Positions 26,772-36,527 of a stretch of 64,000 nt of DNA are shown piece by piece. The DNA comes from Lachnoanaerobaculum gingivalis (GTDB taxonomy: Bacteria; Bacillota; Clostridia; Lachnospirales; Lachnospiraceae), in the NCBI RefSeq assembly GCF_003862475.1, contig NZ_RRCO01000001.1, positions 806,001-870,000 on the forward strand, in the 5' to 3' direction. The notes beneath the pieces are model-generated. The model saw nothing but the letters and a program-made list of their open reading frames with translations. It had not been told where the DNA came from and made no database searches. The stretch's first letter is position 1; every line of letters begins with the position of its first letter. The position numbers were made by a program, and so were the translations under genes.

Positions 26772-28526
26772 ATGCTCACAGTTAATTATTATAACGACTT
26801 TTTTGAAATAGGTCAACAGAAAATCAACTTTAGCTTATATGAATTGAGTTTACCCAATGACGATCCAGTCTATACCCTAAAAAAAGTTATGGAGGATTTA
26901 GATTTTTCCGGACTGTTAGCCAATTGTTCGGACAAGGGAAGAACAGGGTACAATCCAATTATGATGTATGCAGTTATTACTTATGCAAATATGCGAGGAA
27001 TACGCTCTATTGATCGTATTGTGGATTTATGTGAAAGAGATATTGCTTTTATCTGGCTTACTCAAGGGAGGAAGCCTAAAAGAGATGCTTTTTATGATTT
27101 TAAAAGTAAGAAACTTACTTCAGATATCCTGGATGACTTAAACTATCAGTTTATGAGACGATTACAAAAAGAAGGATTTGTAACATTAAAAGAGTTGTTT
27201 ATTGATGGAACGAAAATAGAAGCTAATGCTAATCGTTATACTTTTGTATGGCGTGGAAGCATTAATTATCATCTTGCAGGTCTGCTTGATTCTATAGACA
27301 AGCTTTATTCAGACTATAATTCTTTTTTACAAGATAATGGATTTGGTGAAAAGTACGAGTTTGGAAATGCACAAATGTTTGTGATTGACGGGATTGATAG
27401 AGTTAGAGATATTATTGAAAAGAACAGAAAAAGAAAGATTACAAAACATAAAAAGCTATCTAATAACCGTATTATAGAGATTGATAACTGCTCTCCTCTT
27501 GAAATACTTAAGCTCCAGAAAAATCTTATGACAATTGCTGACGGAGAAGGCATTGTATTTGTTAACGGAAAGGGTAAGAGAAAGCCAAAACTTCAACAAC
27601 TTTATGAAGAACTTGAACATTGTGGACAGCGATTAATGCACTATAAAGAATGCTTTGAAATTATGGGGAAAGATAGAAACAGCTATTCCAAAACCGATTT
27701 GGAAGCAACCTTTATGCGAATGAAGGAAGATCATATGTTGAACGGGCAGCTAAAGCCGGCATACAATGTACAGATAGCAGTAGAGAATTATTTTATTGTA
27801 CATAGTTATGTAAGTAATGATCGTACAGATTATAATACATTAATTCCGGTCCTTGAAAAGCATAAGGAAGCATTTGGAGAAGTACTTGAAGAAGTGACAG
27901 CAGACAGCGGTTATTGTAGTGAGAAAAATCTCTTATATCTAAAAGAAAATAAGATAGACAGTTATATAAAACTGCAGGATCATGAGAAAAGAAAAACGAG
28001 AGCATACAGTAAAGATATAGGTAAATACTACAACATGAAGACAATGGTATTTGAGGATGAACAAGTCTATATCTGCCATGACGGTCGTGAACTGAGACAT
28101 ATCAACACTGAAAAGAAAAGACAGAATGGTTATACACAAACATATGAAGTATATGGATGTTCAGACTGTAGTGGATGTGAACATAAGTCTAAATGCTTAT
28201 ACAAATATAATCCTGATAAAGATATTGATAAGAACAAAGTGATGAAGATCAATGAAGTATGGGAAGAGCTTCGAGAGAAGTCACATGCTAACATACAGAG
28301 TGAAAAAGGTATTCTGAAACGACAGACACGCTCTATTCAAACGGAAGGTCATTTTGGAGATATTAAAGAAAATGAAGATTTCCGACGCTTTAACTATCGT
28401 TCTTCAGATAAGGTATATAAAGAATTTATGCTTTTTGCAATAGGAAGAAATATAAATAAATATCATCGTTTTCTCTACGCAAAACTAAAGAAATTTGAAG
28501 GAAAAATACAGGAGAAAACCGCATAG
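26772..28526 (+). CDS. IS1182-family transposase
   Basis: DDE transposase of 584 residues, full length. The N-terminal DUF772-type domain (about 25-130) contains YNPIMMYAVITYANMRGIRSID. The catalytic residues lie in FIDGTKIEANANRYTF (first Asp), VTADSGYCSEKN (second Asp) and IQTEGHFGDIKENEDFRRF (Glu). A cysteine cluster (CSDCSGCEHKSKC) near residue 465 may bind zinc. No frameshift or stop breaks it, so it may be active. Confidence 0.95.
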   Translation: MLTVNYYNDFFEIGQQKINFSLYELSLPNDDPVYTLKKVMEDLDFSGLLANCSDKGRTGYNPIMMYAVITYANMRGIRSIDRIVDLCERDIAFIWLTQGRKPKRDAFYDFKSKKLTSDILDDLNYQFMRRLQKEGFVTLKELFIDGTKIEANANRYTFVWRGSINYHLAGLLDSIDKLYSDYNSFLQDNGFGEKYEFGNAQMFVIDGIDRVRDIIEKNRKRKITKHKKLSNNRIIEIDNCSPLEILKLQKNLMTIADGEGIVFVNGKGKRKPKLQQLYEELEHCGQRLMHYKECFEIMGKDRNSYSKTDLEATFMRMKEDHMLNGQLKPAYNVQIAVENYFIVHSYVSNDRTDYNTLIPVLEKHKEAFGEVLEEVTADSGYCSEKNLLYLKENKIDSYIKLQDHEKRKTRAYSKDIGKYYNMKTMVFEDEQVYICHDGRELRHINTEKKRQNGYTQTYEVYGCSDCSGCEHKSKCLYKYNPDKDIDKNKVMKINEVWEELREKSHANIQSEKGILKRQTRSIQTEGHFGDIKENEDFRRFNYRSSDKVYKEFMLFAIGRNINKYHRFLYAKLKKFEGKIQEKTA

Positions 28527-28598
28527 TAAAAAATGCAAAAGCAAAATTTCTGCTAAGGGGGTTTTGTGCCCAAAAATAGAAAGTATAATAGAAAAACA

Positions 28599-28652
28599 AA
28601 ATATCCTGACAAAGTCACAAAGCCAAAATGCCTTGTATTTGTCAGGATATTT
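28599..28652. terminator. Hairpin inside IS right end
   Basis: A 15-bp perfect stem, AAATATCCTGACAAA (28599-28613) with TTTGTCAGGATATTT (28638-28652), and a 24-base loop. It probably ends the transposase transcript and blocks incoming ones. Confidence 0.7.
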
Positions 28653-28683
28653 CTATTTAGTTCTGTAGGGATTAAAATTCAGT

Positions 28684-28699
28684 ATTTCCCGACAGCCCC
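28684..28699 (-). repeat. IS right terminal inverted repeat
   Basis: ATTTCCCGACAGCCCC, the exact complement of the left end. It abuts CTTTTTATAA of host DNA. Confidence 0.93.
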
Positions 28700-28732
28700 C
28701 TTTTTATAAATACTATACTTTTAACTTCTTTA

Positions 28733-28852
28733 TTACCTCTTTGACTTTACTATAAACCACCTTATAAGAAGTCCAAGGGCAACCCAATATCCTATATATC
28801 CGACTACACTGACAACTGTTATTACAGAGTCCCAAAACAACTGCATATCCAT
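28733..28852 (-). CDS. 39-residue single-span membrane microprotein
   Basis: A short gene reading MDMQLFWDSVITVVS, then VVGYIGYWVALGLLIRW and the basic tail FIVKSKR. It has one long hydrophobic segment (about residues 10-34) with a positive C-terminus, so it is predicted to span the membrane. Translation is well supported by AGGAGG placed 6 bases before the ATG, and transcription by TTGACA-16-TACAAT just upstream (28907-28934). It is not part of the cbiO coding frame and ends about 34 bp before the IS right end. I do not recognise a family. It could be an accessory to the nickel transporter, or an unrelated stress or type I toxin-like peptide. Confidence 0.65.
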   Translation of the reverse strand: MDMQLFWDSVITVVSVVGYIGYWVALGLLIRWFIVKSKR

Positions 28853-28906
28853 AAGATTCCTCCTCGTTCCCCATACAAAACTTTCACGAAGCTTTTATTT
28901 AATTTC

Positions 28907-28934
28907 ATTGTACATCGTATAAATCAGTTGTCAA
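28907..28934 (-). promoter_or_regulatory. SigmaA promoter of the microprotein gene
   Basis: On the minus strand TTGACA (28934-28929), 16 bp, TACAAT (28912-28907). It starts 19 bp after the cbiO stop, giving a leader of about 50 bases. Confidence 0.7.
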
Positions 28935-28952
28935 TAGCTGTGTAGCGCCCTC

Positions 28953-29678
28953 CTATACATTATCCAAAAACTCCATAAATGTAGGCAAATTGTCCCATTC
29001 ATGTCTTTCTATTTTTTTCTTTATAGTATGCTCTTCACCGAAAAGATATAGGCTGTCCACCAAATCGCTCACCTGATTGAAGTGGTGGCTTGTTATTATA
29101 ATTGTCTTTCCGGCCTTTTTCAAAGAGTATAAAACATCCTTTATAAGCTCCACATATCTTGGTGAAAGTCCGTTAAAAGGCTCGTCAAGTATTATCACCT
29201 CAGGATTCATGGTAAGTACCGAGCCTATAGCCACAAGCTTCTTTTCGCCACCTGATAATTGATAAGGTACCCTGTTTTTAAGATGTTCTATCTGTAAAAG
29301 TTTTAAGCAATCTTCCACTCTTCTTTCCACCAAATCCTCAGATAATCCAAGCTGCCTCACACCGAAGGCAAGTTCCTCATAGACTGAGAAATTGAAAAGC
29401 TGCACATCGCTGTTTTGAAATACAAATCCTATTTTTCTGTAGAGGTTTGATACTCTTTTTAAGTCCTTTATATATGCTTTATTTATCTCTTCACCGTCAA
29501 AAGTATATTTACCCTCACTCAAAGCAAAAAGCCCTACAATAATCTTAAGCAATGTGGATTTTCCGGCTCCGTTCGGACCCATTATAGATACACTCTCTCC
29601 CTTTTTTATATCAAGGTTTATATGGTCCATTCCTATTTGGTTTTCATAAATATATTTTCCGTTTTCAATATGAATCAT
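28953..29678 (-). CDS. cbiO: ECF nickel/cobalt transporter ATPase
   Basis: ATP-binding subunit of an energy-coupling-factor metal transporter, about 241 residues. Walker A GPNGAGKST, Q-loop FVFQNSDVQLF, signature LSGGEKK, Walker B VIILDEPFNGL. ATG 29678 is certain from the ATGA overlap with cbiQ; the frame extends further upstream, but that part lies in cbiQ. Its position behind urease accessory genes argues for nickel rather than cobalt. Confidence 0.93.
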   Translation of the reverse strand: MIHIENGKYIYENQIGMDHINLDIKKGESVSIMGPNGAGKSTLLKIIVGLFALSEGKYTFDGEEINKAYIKDLKRVSNLYRKIGFVFQNSDVQLFNFSVYEELAFGVRQLGLSEDLVERRVEDCLKLLQIEHLKNRVPYQLSGGEKKLVAIGSVLTMNPEVIILDEPFNGLSPRYVELIKDVLYSLKKAGKTIIITSHHFNQVSDLVDSLYLFGEEHTIKKKIERHEWDNLPTFMEFLDNV

Positions 29679-30478
29679 ATCTGCCCTTTCAATATAAAAA
29701 ATAAAACTATAAACAATATACAAACAGCTATATGCAATATGTCGGATTTACTTAATTGCAATCTTCTCCTTACTTTGACCTTATTCCCGTATCCTCTAAG
29801 CAGCATAGCTTCATAAAGGATCTTCATATGTTCCTTACTTATAAGATATACCTGACCCAAGATTGCACCTGTAAGTTTTTTTGAAACTACACCTCCCACA
29901 CTTCTTATTCTGACGGCATAAAGTATATTCATTATATGATTCCCGAGAATATAAAAATATTTGATTGAAATATCAAATATCATAACAATCTCATCCGGAA
30001 GATATAGTCCCCTAAGTCCTGCTATAAAATCACTCCATGAGGTCTTTGTCAAAAATACCGAGAGGTTTAAGAGCAAAAGTGCGGTTCTGATAAGGAAAAA
30101 AGCCGGATGAATACCGGGATGAAGCAAATAACTCGGCAATAAAATAACGGCGGTAAAGATAATAAGCCTAGTCAGCTTTTTTACAATAGCCCTTATCTCC
30201 CTACCGCTGAAAAAAACAATCTCCACCAAGAAAAAGATTCCGACTGTCCATAAAAACAATATGCTCTTACTGTTGTAAATAAGTATCAAAAGTATTATCA
30301 ATTCGCAAATTCTTATAACCGGACTGTCGTCATATTTCTTTCTGTTTTCTATCTTTAAATAAGATAAAAGAGAAATAACAGTTGAAAGATTGCTTTGAAG
30401 AAAACTGTTTTTAACTTCATGCCTTTCCTCTGTTATTTCTTCTCTCATCATCCAATCAGGCAATGTCTGATTTGTCAT
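29675..30478 (-). CDS. cbiQ: ECF nickel/cobalt transporter transmembrane (T) subunit
   Basis: T component, 267 residues, with five or so transmembrane helices (for example IILLILIYNSKSILFLWTVG) and the conserved coupling region with AVRIRSVGG and EAMLLRGYG, which contact the ATPases. It overlaps cbiM by 23 bases and cbiO by 4, so the three subunits are made in tight coupling. Start ATG 30478 has AGGA upstream. Confidence 0.9.
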   Translation of the reverse strand: MTNQTLPDWMMREEITEERHEVKNSFLQSNLSTVISLLSYLKIENRKKYDDSPVIRICELIILLILIYNSKSILFLWTVGIFFLVEIVFFSGREIRAIVKKLTRLIIFTAVILLPSYLLHPGIHPAFFLIRTALLLLNLSVFLTKTSWSDFIAGLRGLYLPDEIVMIFDISIKYFYILGNHIMNILYAVRIRSVGGVVSKKLTGAILGQVYLISKEHMKILYEAMLLRGYGNKVKVRRRLQLSKSDILHIAVCILFIVLFFILKGQI

Positions 30479-31448
30479 ACATACTTCCTATAATTTTTGA
30501 AATAATAAAAAATAAAAGTATCGCCGTTACCGCGCTGAGCACATATCCGACACCTACATTTATCCCCGGTATCTCATAGTCTGTAAATAATGAACTGAAT
30601 GAGAATCCTGTTGCCATTCCTGTAGGTAATGTAGCCATAGTATTTGAAGATTGAAGCTTTTCAAGCAATTCTTCACCCGACCATTCTCCAAACGCCGTTC
30701 CGGAGGCTATAAGTCCTATAGGTGTTATAATTACCAGAAACAGTATCAGACCGTAAAGCTTTCCTATCAGACTCTTATCCACACTCTTTTCATTGTATAT
30801 CGCATCCGTAGAGGCCATGTTTACAAAGCGATATATTACAACTGTAAAAAATACTTCCACCCAACCTGCTATCGCCATATGTGGAATCAGCATTGCAGGT
30901 ATTGTCACCGAAAGCGGATACGGATTATAAAGCGGCAATCCGTTACTTGTTGCTATTATCGGCTGTATACCAAGTTCTATTGCGGTAAAGAATGCCGCTA
31001 TATTGATGCCGATAAATGCACCTGCCCCCGCTCCGATATAGCTATGCCCTCTTTTTCTAAAAAAATCATAGATCGCGTATCCGCTAAAAGGCATAAGGAT
31101 TGCCATATTGAAGATATTGGCGCCCAGCGAGAGTATTCCTCCGTCACCGAACAAAAAGGCTTGAAGTATAAGTGCCACACTTACACAAAGACTTGCGGCA
31201 TAAGGTCCCATCAAAACGGCTAAAAGCACACCTCCGATAGCATGTGCCGTTGTACCTCCCGGTATAGGTACGTTAAACATCATCATAAGGAATGAAAGCG
31301 AAGCACCAACTCCAAGCATGGGTGCAAGCTCTCTCTTCTCTTTCAGTTCAAGTCTTACTTTAGACACGGACACAGCCAAAGGCGGCAATGATACTACACT
31401 TAAAGCCGCACAGGTAGCCGGTCCCAGATAATTGTCAGGTATATGCAT
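30456..31448 (-). CDS. cbiM: ECF nickel transporter substrate-specific subunit, CbiM fused to a CbiN/PDGLE-like domain
   Basis: Metal-binding S component, 330 residues. The mature N-terminus MHIPDNYLGP is diagnostic, because Met1 and His2 with a later His (in GTTAHAIGG) hold the metal in the NikM/CbiM family. About seven N-terminal helices are followed by a C-terminal extension (from about 230) with two helices around GEWSGEELLEKL, like the NikN/PDGLE segment. A separate cbiN gene is absent, which fits this fusion. It lies 11 bp below ureD, and nickel is the inferred substrate. Confidence 0.9.
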   Translation of the reverse strand: MHIPDNYLGPATCAALSVVSLPPLAVSVSKVRLELKEKRELAPMLGVGASLSFLMMMFNVPIPGGTTAHAIGGVLLAVLMGPYAASLCVSVALILQAFLFGDGGILSLGANIFNMAILMPFSGYAIYDFFRKRGHSYIGAGAGAFIGINIAAFFTAIELGIQPIIATSNGLPLYNPYPLSVTIPAMLIPHMAIAGWVEVFFTVVIYRFVNMASTDAIYNEKSVDKSLIGKLYGLILFLVIITPIGLIASGTAFGEWSGEELLEKLQSSNTMATLPTGMATGFSFSSLFTDYEIPGINVGVGYVLSAVTAILLFFIISKIIGSMYDKSDIA

Positions 31449-31459
31449 ATTTCTCCAAT

Positions 31460-32293
31460 CTATCTTTGATTTTTTCTAAGTTCCAAATGTTTTAAACCCC
31501 TTATATCTTCACGATAAAAGTTTATAAAATCCCACATAATCCCCAGATTATTGTGGCTGCTCCTGCCCAAAATTCGAAGCACAAAACCATATTTTTCCAA
31601 GGCGGTAATACCGTAGATTCCTTCAAAATCTTTAGTATCAAGCGCCTCTTTACTTCTCTTTATCCAATCTGTACAAAAATTTTCGTCAATTATTACAACA
31701 GAATTAAAATTGGTGTAGCCCTCAAAAAGTCCAAGCTCGCTCATATCCTCTTGCCTCGGATCCACTATCAAATAGTCATTGAATACAAGCTCATCATCAT
31801 ATAAAATCTTTGTCTTTAAATCCACTTTATTGTACAAAAAAGGTGTGTCGCTTTTTGACCAACCGGCAGTCAACCCGTCAGTTAATATAAGGCTTCCTCC
31901 CTTTTTTATATCTGCAAATGTCTTTTGATAATATATGGCATCCTCATATGGAATAACCTCATCAATATAGTACTCAAGGAAGGCGTTTTCTTTTACCATA
32001 ACCTCATTTAACTGTGACGTGGTTTTACCGTTTGGACATTTATATATATAATTCGGTGTCTGAGTGGTTAAAATCGCATGAGCATCTTTTTCCAGCGTCA
32101 CTACATTGTAATACCTCTCACCCTCTATAAATCCTCCACCGGTAGCCACCAAAAAGTACAAAGGAGTATTATCTTTAGTTGGAATCTGTGCGGAAATCCT
32201 TGAGTTACCGCTTCTATAGCGATTGGTAAGAACCGTCCTGTCACCGCGCTTTTCAAAGGCGATATCACTTACTCCGTCATAGGATCTGTTCAT
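31460..32293 (-). CDS. ureD: Urease accessory protein UreD
   Basis: Scaffold chaperone that binds apo-urease and channels nickel from UreG/UreF. It is 277 residues with family blocks LVATGGGFIEGERYYN, LTTQTPNYIYKC and LILTDGLTAGW. The start immediately follows the ureG stop with GGAAGGG upstream. It completes the UreEFGD set, so urease can be activated by locally encoded factors. Confidence 0.93.
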   Translation of the reverse strand: MNRSYDGVSDIAFEKRGDRTVLTNRYRSGNSRISAQIPTKDNTPLYFLVATGGGFIEGERYYNVVTLEKDAHAILTTQTPNYIYKCPNGKTTSQLNEVMVKENAFLEYYIDEVIPYEDAIYYQKTFADIKKGGSLILTDGLTAGWSKSDTPFLYNKVDLKTKILYDDELVFNDYLIVDPRQEDMSELGLFEGYTNFNSVVIIDENFCTDWIKRSKEALDTKDFEGIYGITALEKYGFVLRILGRSSHNNLGIMWDFINFYREDIRGLKHLELRKNQR

Positions 32294-32908
32294 TTATAAC
32301 CCTTCCAGTAAAACATCTTTTTTTATCCAATCAATAACTCCTGACAAGCCTTCATCAGTTTTCAGATTTGTAAAAAGGAAAGTACCGCTCTCACGGAATT
32401 TTTCAGAGTCCGTCTTCATCCTGTTAAGATCGGCTCCTACATATGGCGCAAGGTCTATCTTGTTGATAATAAAAAGATCCGACTTTATCATTCCCTGTCC
32501 GGCTTTTCGGGGGATCTTTTCTCCCTCAGCCACATCTATAATATATATTGAAAAATCCACAAGTTCAGGGCTGAATGTAGCCGCCAAATTGTCACCACCG
32601 CTTTCCAAGAAAATAAGATCAAGCTGTTCGGGGAATCTCTCTTCAAGTTCATCAATAGCCGCCAGATTCATAGATGCGTCTTCTCTGATAGCCGTATGTG
32701 GGCAACCGCCTGTTTCCACACCTATTATTCTATCCTCAGGCAGTACGGAATTTGCCACCATAAACTGTGCATCTTCCTTTGTATAAATATCATTTGTAAT
32801 TACAGCTATACTGTAATCATCCGCCATATGGCGAGTAAGTCTTTCTATCAAAAGTGTCTTTCCCGAACCTACCGGCCCTCCGACACCTATACGAATTGCT
32901 CTCTTCAT
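32294..32908 (-). CDS. ureG: Urease accessory GTPase UreG
   Basis: SIMIBI-class GTPase driving nickel insertion, 204 residues. P-loop [11 protein letters not shown]; metal-site CPH in [34 protein letters not shown]; and [10 protein letters not shown] for guanine specificity. There is no His-rich N-terminal stretch, unlike some UreG. It lies 14 bp below ureF. Confidence 0.96.
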   Translation of the reverse strand: MKRAIRIGVGGPVGSGKTLLIERLTRHMADDYSIAVITNDIYTKEDAQFMVANSVLPEDRIIGVETGGCPHTAIREDASMNLAAIDELEERFPEQLDLIFLESGGDNLAATFSPELVDFSIYIIDVAEGEKIPRKAGQGMIKSDLFIINKIDLAPYVGADLNRMKTDSEKFRESGTFLFTNLKTDEGLSGVIDWIKKDVLLEGL

Positions 32909-32922
32909 AATCTACCTTTCTA

Positions 32923-33636
32923 CTACGACATAAAAAGCCTTGACTCCTGGCTTTCATGTCTGATCTGCGCAAGCTCTATACCTATCATACTTGCGCCCAG
33001 ATACTCCTCATCCAAATCTTTAATCTTCTCATAAACAGAAAAAAGCCTCTCACTGATATTATGTAAAATAATCTGCCCTTCCATCTGTCCCAGCGGAACG
33101 GCACGAACTGCATTTTGAACCATAGTGGATGCAATGCTGTAGCCGTAAAGAATAAAGGCATCTTCAACATCTATACCCTTTTCAAATGCAAAAACAGCAA
33201 ATACAATTGCCGGACTGCCGAAACACTTTTTTTTCTTTATCTCTTCTTCATATCTGACTATTGTTTTTATATCACCGTACATTCCCTTAAGAAGCCTTAT
33301 CATCTGCTTTGCAATAAGCTTTGTACCGTTTCTGGTTTCCGTTGCAAGTGTGGACATGGTGATAATCTTGTCGTACTCACAAATCTTTTCAAAATCATTA
33401 TTTTTTAGTGCCTGCATACACAATAAAATAAGCAAACCTTCACTGTACTTAAACTGCTTTTCAAAATAGTTCTTAAACCAGATTTCAAACTCAGGTGCTT
33501 TCTTTATTCTTCTGTCACTAAGATAATTTTCCATTCCAAAAGAATGGTTGAAAGTACCGATAGGAAATGTGGAGTCACATACCTGAAACACTTCAAGAAG
33601 ACTTAGTTTATCAATATTTAAACTGTTTTCGGTCAT
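32923..33636 (-). CDS. ureF: Urease accessory protein UreF
   Basis: All-helical accessory protein that links UreD and UreG and gates GTP hydrolysis. It is 237 residues. Family signatures: LLEVFQVCDSTFPIGTFNHSFGME at about 13-36 and the late RAVPLGQMEGQIIL. Its ATG overlaps the ureE stop (ATGA). Confidence 0.93.
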   Translation of the reverse strand: MTENSLNIDKLSLLEVFQVCDSTFPIGTFNHSFGMENYLSDRRIKKAPEFEIWFKNYFEKQFKYSEGLLILLCMQALKNNDFEKICEYDKIITMSTLATETRNGTKLIAKQMIRLLKGMYGDIKTIVRYEEEIKKKKCFGSPAIVFAVFAFEKGIDVEDAFILYGYSIASTMVQNAVRAVPLGQMEGQIILHNISERLFSVYEKIKDLDEEYLGASMIGIELAQIRHESQESRLFMS

Positions 33637-34073
33637 GATAAATCAACATATCGAAGAGATTCTTCAAGCTGAATTTCTTCCACCTTAAACTCTACATTAG
33701 ACTTCTCAAGATTCTTTGCAACTACAGGGTCATAAAGCAAAGAAATCTTTCCGCCCTTTACTTTAACAGGTTTGTGCATATTTCCAAGCATATGTGCAAT
33801 GATTCCGCAGTCATCCATATCCTTCGGAGTAATAACTATCATCTCCTCAGGAATTACATTCAGCACCAATACATGGTGGTCGTCTATAAAAAAGAAGGAG
33901 CCGTTTTCAAGTTTTCCCTCTTCAAGTCTGATGCCGTATTCATTGTGATGGTCACTCTTTACACGAAGAATACTCTTTGCAAGATCGTCACTTTTTACCA
34001 TTGCAGTCTCTACATGTACATGGCCGAGATCTTCTCTTTCCTTTATATTTCCGTCTATCTTTGTAAAAATCAT
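33633..34073 (-). CDS. ureE: Urease nickel metallochaperone UreE
   Basis: Delivers nickel to UreG. About 146 residues. ATG 34073 follows AAGGGG by 5 bases; the longer frame upstream has no ribosome site. The peptide-binding N-domain and the metal-binding HMLGNMHKPV block (with the conserved GNMH His) are present. The C-terminus ends in LRYVDLS without a His-rich tail, so storage capacity should be low compared with Klebsiella UreE. Confidence 0.92.
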   Translation of the reverse strand: MIFTKIDGNIKEREDLGHVHVETAMVKSDDLAKSILRVKSDHHNEYGIRLEEGKLENGSFFFIDDHHVLVLNVIPEEMIVITPKDMDDCGIIAHMLGNMHKPVKVKGGKISLLYDPVVAKNLEKSNVEFKVEEIQLEESLRYVDLS

Positions 34074-34150
34074 AAATACCCCTTTTATAACAAAGGAGAG
34101 TAGATAAAAGTGAATGCTTTTTTGTCTACTCTCCAAAGTAATAAATCATC

Positions 34151-35872
34151 TTAGAATAAATAATATCTCTGAGCCAAAGAAATTCTCTCTACAGGCTCAC
34201 AAGTAATCTCCTCACCGTCGATAGTAACCACAAAGCTCTGTGGGTCTATCTTGATAGTCTTCGGAGTATAATCATTCCATTTCATATCTCTCTTTGTAAG
34301 ATTTCTTGTGTTCTTTACAGGAAGCACAATCTTATCAAGTCCAAGCTTCTCCTTGATGCCATGCTCATATGCATATGCTGATACAAAGGCGATATTTGAC
34401 TTTCCGCAAGATTTACCCAAAGAACCGTAAAGATCTTTCATAAGTCTCGGCTCAGGAGTAGGCAGTGATGATGATGCATCACCCATTATACCGTAGCTTA
34501 TAACACCTGCCTTTAAAACCATCTTAGGCTTTGTACCGAATCTTGAAGGCTCCCAGATAACAAGGTCGGCATACTTTCCGACTTCTACAGAACCGATGTA
34601 CTCTGAAATACCGTTTACAATAGCCGGATTGATAGTGTACTTTGCAACATATCTCTTGATACGGTTGTTGTCATTATACTCGCTGTCTCCTGCAAGCGGT
34701 CCTCTTTGCATCTTCATCTTGTCTGCAAGCTGCCAGCATCTCATAGCAACTTCGCCTACACGTCCCATTGCCATAGCATCACTTGTCATTACGCTGATTG
34801 CACCCATATCCTGAAGTACATCCTCAGCCGCAATAGTCTGCTTTCTTACACGAGACTCTGCAAAGGCCACATCCTCAGGAACCTTAGGGTCAAGATGGTG
34901 ACAAACCATGGTCATATCAAAAAGTTCGTCCACAACATTTGTCGTATATGGGTCTGTAGGATTTGTTGAAGATGAAAGTATATTGTTCTTACCTGTTACC
35001 ACCATAATATCAGGGGCATGTCCTCCGCCGGCACCCTCAGAGTGGAATGCATGTACGGTACGACCTGCAAAAGCATTGATAGTATTGTTTACGAAGCCGC
35101 CCTCATTTAAAGAGTCTGTATGTACCGCAAGCTGTACATCATACTTATCTGCAGCCTTCAGCGCATTGTCTATAGCCGATGCTGTAGCACCCCAGTCCTC
35201 ATGAGTCTTTATACCTGCCGCACCTGCCTCTATCTGCTCACCTACAGTATCGACTACCGCACCGTTTCCTTTTGCAAGGAAGCCGAAGTTTAGTGGCTCA
35301 TTATCTGTTGCCTGTAACATTCTTGCTATATGGAATGCACCCGGTGTTGTAGTAGCCGAGTTTGTACCGTCGGCAGGTCCTGTACCTCCACCGAACAGTG
35401 TAGTTATACCGTTATCAAGTGCCGCATGTGCAAGTCCCGGTGAAATGAAATGAACATGAAGGTCAATACCTCCGGCTGTTACTATAAGTCCCTCACCTGC
35501 AATAGCCTCTGTAGAAGCACCTACAACAAAATCTATCTTGTCCATATTGTCGGGATTTCCACCCTTACCTATGGCTAAAATCTTTCCGTCACGAATACCG
35601 ATATCGGCCTTATAAACTCCGGTATAATCAATAATTGTAACACCTGAAATAATAGTATCCGCTACCTTCGGATTATCTCTCCTTGTCTCTGTGGCGTTGA
35701 CACCCATTCCGTCTCTAAGTACCTTACCGCCTCCGAAGATACTCTCCTGTCCGTATACAGTGTAGTCTTTTTCAATACAGGCAAAAAGATTGGTATCACC
35801 CAGTCTTACACTGTCTCCTACAGTAGGTCCGTATAGTGAAGCATAGGCTTTTCGATCCATTTTAAAACTCAT
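34151..35872 (-). CDS. ureC: Urease alpha subunit
   Basis: Catalytic subunit hydrolysing urea to ammonia and carbamate, 573 residues. All nickel ligands are in place: His139 and His141 (LHVHFISPG), carbamylated Lys222 (GIKTHEDWG), His251, His277 and Asp365. The mobile flap has Cys324-His325 (MVCHHLDP). AAGGAG lies 8 bases before the ATG. Separate ureA and ureB genes precede it, the usual three-subunit form. Confidence 0.98.
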   Translation of the reverse strand: MSFKMDRKAYASLYGPTVGDSVRLGDTNLFACIEKDYTVYGQESIFGGGKVLRDGMGVNATETRRDNPKVADTIISGVTIIDYTGVYKADIGIRDGKILAIGKGGNPDNMDKIDFVVGASTEAIAGEGLIVTAGGIDLHVHFISPGLAHAALDNGITTLFGGGTGPADGTNSATTTPGAFHIARMLQATDNEPLNFGFLAKGNGAVVDTVGEQIEAGAAGIKTHEDWGATASAIDNALKAADKYDVQLAVHTDSLNEGGFVNNTINAFAGRTVHAFHSEGAGGGHAPDIMVVTGKNNILSSSTNPTDPYTTNVVDELFDMTMVCHHLDPKVPEDVAFAESRVRKQTIAAEDVLQDMGAISVMTSDAMAMGRVGEVAMRCWQLADKMKMQRGPLAGDSEYNDNNRIKRYVAKYTINPAIVNGISEYIGSVEVGKYADLVIWEPSRFGTKPKMVLKAGVISYGIMGDASSSLPTPEPRLMKDLYGSLGKSCGKSNIAFVSAYAYEHGIKEKLGLDKIVLPVKNTRNLTKRDMKWNDYTPKTIKIDPQSFVVTIDGEEITCEPVERISLAQRYYLF

Positions 35873-35882
35873 ATGTATCTCC

Positions 35883-36203
35883 TTACTGTTCTATATCTAA
35901 ATAACCGTTGACTTTATTGTTAAAACCGAATATTCTTCTCTTTCCGCCGAAGTCAATCAAAGACACTTCTCTTTCCTCGCCCAGCTCAAAACGAATTGCG
36001 GTACCTGCCGCAATATCAAGTCTTTTGCCATATGCCTTTTCACGGTCAAACTGTAGTCCTTCCTCATTTGCTTCATAGAAATGAAAATGCGAACCTACCT
36101 GAACGGCTCTGTCTCCTACATTCTTTACTTTTATTTTAATTGCCTCATAGCCTACATTGTAATCAACAGGCTCTTTTTTTAAAATATATTCTCCCGGAAT
36201 CAT
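35883..36203 (-). CDS. ureB: Urease beta subunit
   Basis: Structural subunit, 106 residues, with [20 protein letters not shown] and the [21 protein letters not shown] block. It lies 8 bp below ureA and 10 bp above ureC, with TAGGAG before its ATG. Confidence 0.97.
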   Translation of the reverse strand: MIPGEYILKKEPVDYNVGYEAIKIKVKNVGDRAVQVGSHFHFYEANEEGLQFDREKAYGKRLDIAAGTAIRFELGEEREVSLIDFGGKRRIFGFNNKVNGYLDIEQ

Positions 36204-36211
36204 ATCTACTC

Positions 36212-36514
36212 CTATCTGATCGGATCATGAATTGTAACAAGCTTTGTACCGTCAACAAATGTTGCTTCTACTTGAATCATATGAATCATCTCAGGCACTC
36301 CCTCCATTACATCGTCTCTGGTGAGTACCTTGGCACCTTCATTCATCAAGTCTGCTACGCTCTTTCCTTCTCTTGCCCCCTCTAATATGTAGTCTGTAAT
36401 GATTGCTACGCTCTCGGGATGGTTTAATTTTAATCCTTTATCCCTTCTTCTTTGTGCAATCATTGCAGCCAGACTTATCAGCATCTTCTCCTGTTCTCGT
36501 TCAGTTAATTGCAT
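36212..36514 (-). CDS. ureA: Urease gamma subunit
   Basis: Structural subunit, 100 residues, beginning [20 protein letters not shown] and carrying [28 protein letters not shown] precedes the start. It is the first enzyme gene after the urea channel. Confidence 0.97.
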   Translation of the reverse strand: MQLTEREQEKMLISLAAMIAQRRRDKGLKLNHPESVAIITDYILEGAREGKSVADLMNEGAKVLTRDDVMEGVPEMIHMIQVEATFVDGTKLVTIHDPIR

Positions 36515-36527
36515 AAATCCTTCCTTT

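Larger units (their letters stand above)
26640..28699 (+). mobile_element. Complete IS1182-family insertion sequence
   Basis: A 2060-bp element bounded by perfect 16-bp inverted repeats (26640-26655 and 28684-28699) and carrying one intact transposase. Several hairpins flank the gene inside the element. No clear target duplication is seen, but the flanks AAAAG and CTTTTT are complementary, suggesting insertion into a terminator stem-loop. Confidence 0.92.
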
